Below are positions 1-5,816 of a stretch of 6,433 nucleotides of DNA, one piece after another. The translations under genes were made by a program, and so were the position numbers. Positions within the stretch are counted from its first letter, which is position 1; each line of letters starts with the position of its first letter. The notes beneath the pieces are model-generated. The model was not told the origin of the DNA. It saw only the letters and a list, made by a program, of their open reading frames with translations, and did no database searches. This DNA comes from an uncultured Gemmatimonadota bacterium (lineage in GTDB: Bacteria > Gemmatimonadota > Gemmatimonadetes > Longimicrobiales > Gaopeijiaceae): contig CAKZOQ010000053.1 of the NCBI GenBank assembly GCA_937136445.1, positions 1-6,433 on the forward strand. The letters are read 5' to 3'.

Positions 1-663
1 CACCTGCAGCTCATGGAGGCGCTTCTGGAGGCCGGGGCCGACCCCAACCATCGGTTGGAGAAGCACCTCTGGTACATGTCGTTCAACTTCGATCTCCTTC
101 AGGTGGACACGAAGGGCGCCACGCCGTTCTGGCGGGCTGCCTACGGCCTGGACGTACCGGCCATGCGCCTCCTCATGGAGCACGGAGCCGACCCGGGCAT
201 CCCCACGCAGAAGGTGCCGGAACGGCGGTACAATCCGGACGACGAGAAGAAGGTCGACCCTTCGGGCCTGCCGCCGGTCCCGGTGGGCGGCCCTGCGGTC
301 CATCCCATCCACGCAGCCTCGGGCGTGGGCTACGGACAGGGATTCGCGGCCAACGCCCACCGCCACGCCCACGACGGATGGGTGCCGGCGGTCCGGTACC
401 TGGTGGAGGAGATCGGTGCCGATGTGAACGTCCCGGACCACAACGGCTACACGGCGCTGCACCATGCCGCCTCCCGAGGCGACAACGAGCTCATCCGCTA
501 TCTGGTGGAGCACGGAGCCGACGTGACGGCGGTGAGCCGCGAGGGTCAGACCACCGCGGACATGGCCAACGGGCCCTACCAGCGCACGCAGCCCTACCCG
601 GCGACGGTGGCGCTGTTGGAGGAGCTCGGCTCCGCCAACAACCACAACTGCGTGAGCTGCTGA
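1..663 (+). CDS. Ankyrin-repeat protein, 5' end outside the window
   Basis: The frame is open from the first base (H-L-Q-L precede the first ATG at 13), so 220 C-terminal residues are present and the ATG at 13 is probably internal. Ankyrin repeats are recognisable at residues about 5-16 (LLEAGADPN), 38-68 (KGATPFWRAA...LLMEHGADP) and 128-178 (PAVRYLVEEIGADVNVPDHNGYTALHHAA...YLVEHGADV), with a degenerate last repeat to about 210. A non-repeat insertion at about 69-127, proline- and histidine-rich (HRHAHDG), splits the array. The protein ends in NNHNCVSC, a CxxC-like tail. Ankyrin repeats bind other proteins; the partner is unknown. The N-terminus is missing, so secretion cannot be judged. I recall similar ankyrin proteins with cysteine tails in Acidobacteriota and Gemmatimonadota, but cannot verify this here. 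The gene converges on the VWA gene. Confidence 0.9.
   Translation, partial: HLQLMEALLEAGADPNHRLEKHLWYMSFNFDLLQVDTKGATPFWRAAYGLDVPAMRLLMEHGADPGIPTQKVPERRYNPDDEKKVDPSGLPPVPVGGPAVHPIHAASGVGYGQGFAANAHRHAHDGWVPAVRYLVEEIGADVNVPDHNGYTALHHAASRGDNELIRYLVEHGADVTAVSREGQTTADMANGPYQRTQPYPATVALLEELGSANNHNCVSC
176..522 (+). repeat. Direct repeat within the ankyrin gene (17 bp, 330-bp period)
   Basis: TGGAGCACGGAGCCGAC occurs at 176-192 and again at 506-522. The copies are in frame, 110 codons apart, and both encode the repeat end EHGAD. This is identity between ankyrin units at the DNA level, not a mobile repeat. Confidence 0.8.
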
Positions 664-710
664 CGGGGCCCGCCTGAGGCTGCCGCACGGTCGCGGCCGC
701 CTTCCGACGA

Positions 711-749
711 GAACGCCCCCGATCGACGTCGAGTCGATCGGGGGCGTTC
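711..749. terminator. 17-bp perfect hairpin between convergent genes, probable bidirectional terminator
   Basis: GAACGCCCCCGATCGAC (711-727) is followed by a five-base loop GTCGA and its exact reverse complement (733-749). The hairpin sits 47 bases after the ankyrin stop codon and 23 bases beyond the VWA stop codon on the other strand, the expected place for a shared terminator. Neither strand has a T-tract after the stem, so it is not a textbook intrinsic terminator. It could instead act as a 3'-end stabilising stem or a Rho-assisted end. Confidence 0.7.
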
Positions 750-772
750 GGCGTTCCGGGCCGCGGGGGGGC

Positions 773-2065
773 TCAGCCCACCCGCCGTCTCTTCCGCTTC
801 ATGAAGTCCATCATGATGTACTGGCCGAGCGTCATGGTGCTGGTGAAATAGGCCTTCCCCCGGGCGATCTCCGACACCTTCTTCACGAACTGGACCAGAT
901 AGGGATCCTGGGCCAGCATGAAGGTGTTGATGGGGATCCCCGACTTCCGGCACGCCGCCACCTCCTGGAAGGTGCGCCGGAGAATGTTGGGGTCGAGACC
1001 ACCGGAGTTGGTGTAGACGCGGCCGTCCGGGAGGGTCATGGCGCTGGGCTTCCCGTCGGTGATCATGATGATCTGGCGCATGTCCTTCTTCTGCGCCATG
1101 AGGAGGCGGCGAGCCACCTCGAAGCCCTCGGCAGTGTTGGTGTGGAAGGGCCCCACCTGAGCCTTGGCGAGCTGGCTCAGCGGGATCTCCTCCGCACGGT
1201 CACCGAAGGTCACCACGTGGAGGGAGTCGCCGGGGAAGCGGGTGCGGATGAGGTGGCTGAGCGCCAGAGCCACCCGCTTGGCCGGCGCGAAGCGGTCCTC
1301 TCCGTAGAGGACCATGGAGTGGCTGATGTCCAGCATGAGCACCGTGGCGCAGCTTGATCGATACTCCGACTGGTGCACCATGAGGTCGCCGTACTCCAGG
1401 TTCAGCGGCACCTCGAGTCCCTCGCGCTCGATGGCGTTCTTGAGGGTCGCGGGGATGTCCAGATTCATGGTGTCGCCGAACTCGTAGGGTTTGGAGGCGG
1501 CCTCGGCCTCGATGCCCGTGGAAAGGTGCGGCGTCTCATGCGACCCGGCGCTGGCCTTTCCCAGCGCTCCCAGAAGGCCGCGGAGCGCTCGGTAGCCCAG
1601 GAAGTCCATCCCCTTCTGGGTGAGGGAGAAGTTCACCTGCTGGGCGGCCTGCGCGGCCTCGTCCACGTTGCCCTGGCCGGTGACGTCGTAGGTGGCGCCG
1701 GGCATCTGGGGATTGCCGGTCTCCAGGTTGATGTAGCCCTCCTCCACCATCTTCTGGATGAGGTCGTCCAGGAGCTCGGCGATCTGTCGCTGAACGGCTT
1801 CGTCGCCCTCGCCCTCGCCTCGGAGCTCGTCCAGCATCTCCTGCGTCAGCTGCCCACTCTGCACCAGCGCCTGGAGGAGGGCCTCCTTCAGGGCGTCCGT
1901 GGAGGAGGTGTCGTCCAGTCCCGACCAGCCCCAGTAGGGATGGTAGTCCGGTCCTCCGGCGAAGCCCCCGTCCATGAGGAAGTCGGAGAGGTGCTCCAGG
2001 AGCGACTCGAGATTGAAGGCGTCGAGCCAGCGTCCCTTGTACTTCGTGTAGGTGGTGAAGCGCAC
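773..2065 (-). CDS. VWA (von Willebrand factor A) domain protein, MoxR/chelatase-partner type
   Basis: This is a 430-residue protein. The N-terminal half (about 1-235) is helical and acidic, with no domain I can name, and begins with a tyrosine/basic stretch (YTKYKGRWLDAF). Residues about 238-415 form a VWA domain with a complete metal-ion-dependent adhesion site: D246-I-S248-H-S250, threonines in HTNT (308-311) and D337 in ITDG. The tail is basic (KRKRRR). There is no signal peptide or membrane segment, so it is probably cytoplasmic. Proteins of this build (I would place it near COG4867) usually work with a MoxR- or magnesium-chelatase-like AAA+ ATPase to remodel or metallate targets; none is encoded in this window. 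The start is GTG, the only start after the in-frame TAG at about 2098-2100, and it is preceded by GGAGA (2071-2075) with a five-base spacer. Confidence 0.88.
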   Translation of the reverse strand: MRFTTYTKYKGRWLDAFNLESLLEHLSDFLMDGGFAGGPDYHPYWGWSGLDDTSSTDALKEALLQALVQSGQLTQEMLDELRGEGEGDEAVQRQIAELLDDLIQKMVEEGYINLETGNPQMPGATYDVTGQGNVDEAAQAAQQVNFSLTQKGMDFLGYRALRGLLGALGKASAGSHETPHLSTGIEAEAASKPYEFGDTMNLDIPATLKNAIEREGLEVPLNLEYGDLMVHQSEYRSSCATVLMLDISHSMVLYGEDRFAPAKRVALALSHLIRTRFPGDSLHVVTFGDRAEEIPLSQLAKAQVGPFHTNTAEGFEVARRLLMAQKKDMRQIIMITDGKPSAMTLPDGRVYTNSGGLDPNILRRTFQEVAACRKSGIPINTFMLAQDPYLVQFVKKVSEIARGKAYFTSTMTLGQYIMMDFMKRKRRRVG

Positions 2066-2070
2066 GGGGC

Positions 2071-2075
2071 TCTCC
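2071..2075 (-). promoter_or_regulatory. Ribosome binding site of the VWA gene
   Basis: GGAGA on the minus strand lies five bases before the GTG at 2065. It supports this start over the TTG at 2091, which is in a different frame. Confidence 0.6.
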
Positions 2076-2100
2076 GGAGGAGGGTAGACAAGCTCCCTCT

Positions 2101-2129
2101 AGTATGGGGGGGTTGGCCGGCGGTTCCCA
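2101..2129 (-). promoter_or_regulatory. Possible promoter of the VWA gene
   Basis: On the minus strand CATACT (2101-2106) could be a -10 element. A poor -35 (TGGGAA, 2124-2129) lies 17 bases upstream. The 11 bases CCCCCCATACT also occur in the promoter proposed for the ArsR gene. The leader would be about 30 bases and include the GGAGA ribosome site. This is pattern matching only; the rest of the 108-base gap between the VWA and AHSA1 genes shows nothing else I can name. Confidence 0.35.
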
Positions 2130-2173
2130 GGAGCCCCGAGAGCGTCCAGGGCGCGGCCCGACCTCCCAGAGCC

Positions 2174-2620
2174 TCAGCCCTCCTCCACCGACTGCTTCAG
2201 GTTGGGCAGCACCGAGCTCGTCCATCCGCCGGCCAACGCCGTGTAGATGGCCTGGATGTCGGCGGGGTCGAACTGGTCCCAGCCGCTGTGGGTCAGCGTC
2301 ACCCGGGTCCCCTCGCCCTGGGCCTCCAGCTCGATCTCCACCCGGGTCTCGGGGGTGTCCGGGAGGAACCAGGAGAAGACGAAGCGGTGGGGTGGGTCCA
2401 GCGTCAGGACGGCGCAGTGGGTGGCCCCCTCGATGGAGCCGGCGGCCCGCTTCCCGGGATCCGGCTGCATGTAGAAGACGTGCCCGGGCTCCTTCCGGTA
2501 CTCCACGCATCCGAGCCAGCGGGGGACGTGCTCCTCCTCCACCAGGAACGGCCAGACCGCGGTCGGAGGCGCCGCGATGTCGATGGTGGCGACGATGTCG
2601 CCCAGGGTGGACTCGCTCAC
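2174..2620 (-). CDS. AHSA1/SRPBCC-family protein (START-like ligand-binding fold)
   Basis: This 148-residue protein has the length and pattern of the AHSA1-like branch of SRPBCC proteins, which form a helix-grip fold with a hydrophobic cavity. Marks are the opening I-D-I-A-A-P-P-T-A-V-W-P-F (about 13-25), a central PHRFVFSW (77-84), TRVTLTHSGW (105-114) and a long C-terminal helix GGWTSSVLPNLKQSVE (131-146). The ligand is unknown. An ATG 66 bases upstream is open in this frame, but I chose the GTG at 2620: it overlaps the ArsR stop codon (GTGA), is preceded by GGAGGAGG seven bases away, and gives the usual family start. Coupling to an ArsR regulator is a common arrangement for this family and suggests the two act in one response. 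The protein should be cytoplasmic. Confidence 0.88.
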   Translation of the reverse strand: MSESTLGDIVATIDIAAPPTAVWPFLVEEEHVPRWLGCVEYRKEPGHVFYMQPDPGKRAAGSIEGATHCAVLTLDPPHRFVFSWFLPDTPETRVEIELEAQGEGTRVTLTHSGWDQFDPADIQAIYTALAGGWTSSVLPNLKQSVEEG

Positions 2621-2937
2621 GAGGCTTCCTCCTCCACGAGGGTCTTGAGGGCACCCAGGTGCCCGGTCCAGAGGGAATGGAGCCACCGTTCCACCCGACG
2701 CAGGGCCCCGGGCTCGACCCGGTAGTGGTTCTCCCGTCCCGACCGGCGTCGGGTGAGAACGCCCGCTTCGGTGAGGATGCGAAGGTGCCGGGAGATGGCC
2801 GGTCGACTGATGTCGAAGCGCTCGGCGAGGGGGCGGACGGCGAGGGGTTCGGCGGCGAGGTGTTGCACGATCTCTCGGCGCACCGGATCCCCCAGCGCCT
2901 TCAGCACCGGATCGAGTTCTCTGGAATAAGTAACCAT
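2617..2937 (-). CDS. ArsR-family winged-helix repressor without cysteines
   Basis: This 106-residue protein has the usual length of the ArsR/SmtB family. It opens with the typical ELDPVLKALGDPVRREIVQHL (7-27), followed by a helix-turn-helix at about 32-56, with recognition helix around SRPAISRHLRIL (44-55), and a basic wing TRRRSGRENHYRV (62-74). It contains no cysteine, so the classic thiol metal-sensing sites of ArsR or SmtB are absent. Like many ArsR proteins paired with AHSA1 genes, it probably senses something other than soft metals, or only its partner's ligand. The ATG at 2937 is chosen because the homologous region begins there; the frame runs far upstream (to 3327), but that part is not ArsR-like. 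There is no Shine-Dalgarno sequence. It is the first gene of a two-gene unit with the AHSA1 gene (four-base overlap). Confidence 0.9.
   Translation of the reverse strand: MVTYSRELDPVLKALGDPVRREIVQHLAAEPLAVRPLAERFDISRPAISRHLRILTEAGVLTRRRSGRENHYRVEPGALRRVERWLHSLWTGHLGALKTLVEEEAS
2628..2635 (-). promoter_or_regulatory. Ribosome binding site of the AHSA1 gene
   Basis: GGAGGAGG on the minus strand lies inside the last codons of the ArsR gene, seven bases before the GTG at 2620. It decides the start in favour of the overlapping GTG. Confidence 0.75.
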
Positions 2938-2945
2938 TACGTTAC
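2930..2945. promoter_or_regulatory. Candidate ArsR operator over the start codon
   Basis: GTAAC (2930-2934), six bases, then GTTAC (2941-2945) form a perfect inverted repeat. The ArsR start codon (2935-2937) falls in its spacer. It lies in the most AT-rich patch of the window, directly downstream of the proposed -10 element, where a bound dimer would block transcription start. ArsR proteins bind short imperfect or perfect palindromes of this size, so autorepression is the natural reading. Confidence 0.5.
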
Positions 2946-2946
2946 G

Positions 2947-2975
2947 AGTATGGGGGGCCCGCTCCGTCCCCGCAA
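2947..2975 (-). promoter_or_regulatory. Probable promoter of the ArsR-AHSA1 unit
   Basis: On the minus strand TTGCGG (2970-2975), a 17-base spacer and CATACT (2947-2952) fit a housekeeping-type promoter. Transcription would begin around 2940-2943, only three to six bases before the ATG at 2937, so the mRNA would be nearly leaderless, in keeping with the lack of a Shine-Dalgarno sequence. Confidence 0.5.
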
Positions 2976-3001
2976 GACGCGACGCGTCCCGGAGGAAATC
3001 C

Positions 3002-3031
3002 TTGCCCTCCGGCGTTGCGGGCGTGTACGCT
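3002..3031 (+). promoter_or_regulatory. Possible promoter of the metalloprotease operon
   Basis: TTGCCC (3002-3007), an 18-base spacer and TACGCT (3026-3031) resemble -35 and -10 elements. The transcript would carry a leader of about 180 bases. Evidence is limited to the match and its position in a divergent intergenic region. Confidence 0.3.
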
Positions 3032-3082
3032 GAAACCCCTCCCCAGGGCTGTTCACAGATCGCCGACCCCAACCCGGCTCGC

Positions 3083-3128
3083 CCGGGCCGTGCAGGCCCG
3101 GAGGCTGCGTAGGGAAGAGTCGCTTCCC
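3083..3128 (+). promoter_or_regulatory. Two successive hairpins in the protease leader
   Basis: CCGGGCC-GTGCA-GGCCCGG (3083-3101) and GGGAAG-AGTCG-CTTCCC (3112-3128) are perfect stems of seven and six base pairs, each with a five-base loop, ten bases apart. They lie between the possible promoter and the protease ribosome site. They could influence message stability or translation, but stems of this size are not rare in GC-rich DNA. I see no known riboswitch pattern and no convincing small gene in the 281-base gap (2938-3218). Confidence 0.35.
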
Positions 3129-3206
3129 AGCCGGTGCTGGACGGGCGGCCGCCGAGCTGCCTCCGAGCGGATCCGCGGCGCTCCTCCCGGCAGGTCGGCA
3201 CGACCC

Positions 3207-3213
3207 AAGGAGG
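3207..3213 (+). promoter_or_regulatory. Strong ribosome binding site of the metalloprotease gene
   Basis: AAGGAGG lies five bases before the ATG at 3219, the best Shine-Dalgarno match in the window. It sets the start, although the frame is open further upstream. Confidence 0.85.
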
Positions 3214-3218
3214 CCTGC

Positions 3219-5330
3219 ATGACCCCCTCTCGTTCCGCTCCACCCCTCCCCCAGTCCCTCGTCCCCGAGGGCAGGGCCGAGTCCACCGACGACCCTCCGC
3301 GCCTGGCCACCACCTCGGTGGCGGCACGGTACGCCCAGCCCATCAGCATCGGGCCGGTCTACCGGCAACCGACCTACCGATTCCAGAGCCTGCGCCACGG
3401 CTGCTACTTCCTCCAGTGGCGGCCCAAGGACACCTGGTGGTATCGGTTCAACGGGACCATGCGGGTGGAGCGGCACGGCGCCGGCACCACGGCGTCCGGC
3501 GACCTCTACCACCACAACGCCTACATCATCCAACGCTGGCCGTCGTACCGGTTCGTGTCCAACCCCGACCCCAGCCCCAGCGCCGGCATCCCCATCTTCC
3601 CCCGGAGTGGGTACCGCTACTACCTCCGGGTCACGGGGATCCTGGAGTGGTTCACCATCGGTTCGGGATTCACCCTCCGCTTCGAGCGCCACAGGTTCGA
3701 CTCCTCGTCGAACTCGTGGACCAACGAGGGAGAGTTCTCCGCCTACATGGCCTTCAAGCCGGCACCGTCGGGGTACCCGTCCGGAGCGACCTACCTGGAG
3801 GGAGACCTGAAGGACCCGGTGGGCACCGACGTGGGCCGGATCTCCATGGGGTGGGTCTCTCCCTTCCTGCGGAAGGCCGTGCTGGAGGTGGATCGCGTCT
3901 CCCAGTCCGAGTACCCCGCCGACAACGGCGGCGGCGTGGACTGGGCGGATGTCTACGAGGCCGTGGACTGGGACGTCTCCGTCTACGAGAGCGACACCGA
4001 TCTCTCCGAGCCCTCCGGTGAGTTCTGGTCCGATGCCGAGATGCACGCCGCGATGCTCGACCGTCGGGATTCCTCGGACCTGGACAACGAGTGGCGCTAC
4101 CACCTCATCTGCGTCCGGCGACTGGATTCCACCTCCCGGGGCATCATGTACGATGCGTATGGAGGGGATTCCAACAACATCCCGCGGGAAGGCGCCAGCA
4201 TCGCCTCCCACTGGACCATCCCCGACACCTCCCAGTGGGGCACGGTGGCGGGCGAGCGCTTCGGGGCGGCTGCGGCACCCTACTTCCGCACGGCGGTCCA
4301 CGAGATCGGTCACGCCATGGGGCTCTACCACAACACCGCCGACACGGGCTTCATGAACACCACCGGGACCATCGCGGCGTCGGCCGGCACCTTCCCGGGG
4401 AACGTCCAGTGGGCCTTCAACGGGGCCGACCAGCGCAGGCTTCGCCACATGCCGGATCCCTGGGTGCGGCCGGGGATGATCCCGTTCGGTCAGTCCTACG
4501 GGTCCACACCCGTCAGCCCGGAGGACCGCCTCGATCTGGGGGAGGACCTCCAGCTCAGTGTGGAGCCCCTGCTGGATTCGGTGCCCATCGGAGCTCCGGT
4601 GCGGGTGCGCCTCACCCTCACCAACCACGCCGAGGTGCCGCTCCGGGTTCCGGACTCCCTCTCGCTGAAAACGGAGCACGTTCGCGGCGAGGTCGTGGAT
4701 CCCTCCGGCACGGTCCGGGGCTTCCAGTCCATCCTGCGCTGCATCGAAGAAGAGGAGATGAGCACCCTCGAGGCCGGGGAGTCCATGACCCACGATCTCA
4801 CCCTGCTCCGTGGAGCCCAGGGTGCCCTCTTCCCGGCACCGGGCGCCCACACGGTCCGGGTGTCGGTGACCTGGGAGCTGGACGGGATGCCCGTCCGCGT
4901 CGCAGGGAAGGGCAGCGTGATGGTCGAACCGGCCCGGGACCAGAGCCATGCGTCAGCGGCCCTCAAGGTCCTGTCGGCTCCGGATCTGCTCCTGACCCTG
5001 GCGCTGGGTGGCGACCACCTGGACGAAGGGGTGGAGGCGTTGAAGGCGGCCATGGACGACGACACCCTCGCGCCCCACTATGGGGTCATCGAGGCCAAGC
5101 GCGTGGGGCGCCGGTTCAAGGATCGGGAGGCCGATCCGGCCAAGGCTCTGGAGATCATCGACGACAAGACCGTCATGTCTCCCTCCGAGGTGCGACGGAT
5201 GACCACCATCGCCAAGGAGCTACCGGCCAAGGAGCGTAAGAAGAAGAACCGGGCCTCCGGGCTCCGGGCCATGAAGAAGCGCGCCGCCGGCGCGGACGCG
5301 CTCAAGGGCGAGGTGGACGGGCTGCTTTGA
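3219..5330 (+). CDS. Metzincin-type zinc metalloprotease, 703 residues, no signal peptide visible
   Basis: The zinc site H361-E362-I-G-H365-A-M-G368-L-Y-H371 is a full HExxHxxGxxH metzincin motif, followed by a plausible Met-turn at M379 (GFMN). The fold would use the three histidines to bind zinc and E362 as general base for peptide hydrolysis. Approximate layout: a proline-rich start (1-35); a beta-rich, aromatic N-terminal region I do not recognise (40-190); the catalytic region (220-430, starting near LEVDRV); an Ig-like beta domain (440-575) beginning at LQLSVEP; and a helical, charged C-terminal region (580-703) ending in lysine-rich segments (ERKKKN, MKKRAA). The N-terminus MTPSRSAPPLPQ has no hydrophobic core, so Sec or Tat export is not evident. 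The start is fixed by AAGGAGG. The next gene overlaps the stop codon. Substrate unknown; placement in a named peptidase family is not certain. Confidence 0.85.
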   Translation: MTPSRSAPPLPQSLVPEGRAESTDDPPRLATTSVAARYAQPISIGPVYRQPTYRFQSLRHGCYFLQWRPKDTWWYRFNGTMRVERHGAGTTASGDLYHHNAYIIQRWPSYRFVSNPDPSPSAGIPIFPRSGYRYYLRVTGILEWFTIGSGFTLRFERHRFDSSSNSWTNEGEFSAYMAFKPAPSGYPSGATYLEGDLKDPVGTDVGRISMGWVSPFLRKAVLEVDRVSQSEYPADNGGGVDWADVYEAVDWDVSVYESDTDLSEPSGEFWSDAEMHAAMLDRRDSSDLDNEWRYHLICVRRLDSTSRGIMYDAYGGDSNNIPREGASIASHWTIPDTSQWGTVAGERFGAAAAPYFRTAVHEIGHAMGLYHNTADTGFMNTTGTIAASAGTFPGNVQWAFNGADQRRLRHMPDPWVRPGMIPFGQSYGSTPVSPEDRLDLGEDLQLSVEPLLDSVPIGAPVRVRLTLTNHAEVPLRVPDSLSLKTEHVRGEVVDPSGTVRGFQSILRCIEEEEMSTLEAGESMTHDLTLLRGAQGALFPAPGAHTVRVSVTWELDGMPVRVAGKGSVMVEPARDQSHASAALKVLSAPDLLLTLALGGDHLDEGVEALKAAMDDDTLAPHYGVIEAKRVGRRFKDREADPAKALEIIDDKTVMSPSEVRRMTTIAKELPAKERKKKNRASGLRAMKKRAAGADALKGEVDGLL

Positions 5331-5734
5331 GCCCTGGCCTGCGTCGGGTGTGGGCGGCGGCGAGCGTGCTCGTCGTCGCCTGCCACCCGGGCGGCGGAGC
5401 CTCCACGACGGGAGAGACGACCATGGATGACAGGGAGTGGACGGCGGAGTGGGTGGGGCCGTGGGCCAAGGTCTCCGAGGAGGGGTGCACACCCCCGTAC
5501 CCCGAGCGACTGGAGCTGATGGAAGAAGGGGTGTTCGACGCCCCCGGCGGCCCGGAGGCCGGTGCCTACTTCCACTCCGGCGACTACCGGGTGGAAGAGG
5601 ACCCCCTGCGCCTGGTGCTCCAGGCGGCCAACGACGCCATGGTCACCCACCAGGTAGTGGAGAAGACCCAGGAGCTCCTGGTGCTCTCCCGGGACGGGTG
5701 TCGGGTCCAGTACCGGAGGGTGGGCTCCGACTGA
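5327..5734 (+). CDS. Small putative lipoprotein coupled to the metalloprotease
   Basis: This 135-residue protein starts at a TTG that shares the protease stop codon (TTGA, four-base overlap), with only a weak, distant GAGG (5310-5313), so it is probably translated by coupling. From the TTG, the sequence reads as a full lipoprotein signal: basic MSPGLRR, hydrophobic VWAAASVLVVA and lipobox V-V-A-C19. Residue +2 is histidine, so there is no inner-membrane retention aspartate. The mature part has a short flexible linker, then alternating polar and hydrophobic segments (from about W38: WTAEWVGPWAKV) compatible with a small beta-barrel or lipocalin-like fold, and two cysteines (C54, C125) that could form a disulfide in the periplasm. 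I do not recognise the family. A GTG at codon 8 would remove the basic part of the signal and is less likely. Confidence 0.75.
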   Translation: MSPGLRRVWAAASVLVVACHPGGGASTTGETTMDDREWTAEWVGPWAKVSEEGCTPPYPERLELMEEGVFDAPGGPEAGAYFHSGDYRVEEDPLRLVLQAANDAMVTHQVVEKTQELLVLSRDGCRVQYRRVGSD

Positions 5735-5782
5735 GGAGCGATGGCCGCGGCTCCAGGCCGCTGGTCGGTGGCGGTGGCCCCC

Positions 5783-5811
5783 CTGACCCGCCGGAGCGGG
5801 ATCTCTACCTT
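5783..5811 (+). promoter_or_regulatory. Possible promoter giving a leaderless mutY message
   Basis: CTGACC (5783-5788), a 17-base spacer and TACCTT (5806-5811) fit a weak promoter whose start point would fall on or next to the A of the mutY ATG at 5817. The ATG has no Shine-Dalgarno sequence. A short hairpin CCCGC-CGGA-GCGGG (5787-5800) lies within the spacer. The rest of the 82-base gap holds nothing I can name. Confidence 0.35.
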
Positions 5812-5816
5812 CGGGC

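Noticed and set aside
1373..2725. A 450-codon open frame on the plus strand across the VWA and AHSA1 genes
   Set aside because: Low-complexity G/L/V/H/R translation running through two well-supported minus-strand genes and the gap between them.
3015..3218. Upstream extension of the metalloprotease from a GTG at 3015
   Set aside because: Arginine-rich translation without family character, while ATG 3219 has a near-perfect Shine-Dalgarno sequence.
2938..3327. N-terminal extension of the ArsR protein up to 3327
   Set aside because: The added residues are P/R/G-rich, lie outside the family's length and would run over the protease start; the region is non-coding on this strand.
2937..4949. A 670-codon open frame on the minus strand opposite the metalloprotease
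   Set aside because: Its translation is rich in G, H, R, P and V with no domain pattern, while the plus strand carries a clear metalloprotease with a strong ribosome site. It is a by-product of GC-rich codon use.
5787..5800. Terminator after the lipoprotein gene (CCCGC-CGGA-GCGGG)
   Set aside because: Only five base pairs and no T-run; expected by chance in this composition, and it overlaps a possible mutY promoter spacer.
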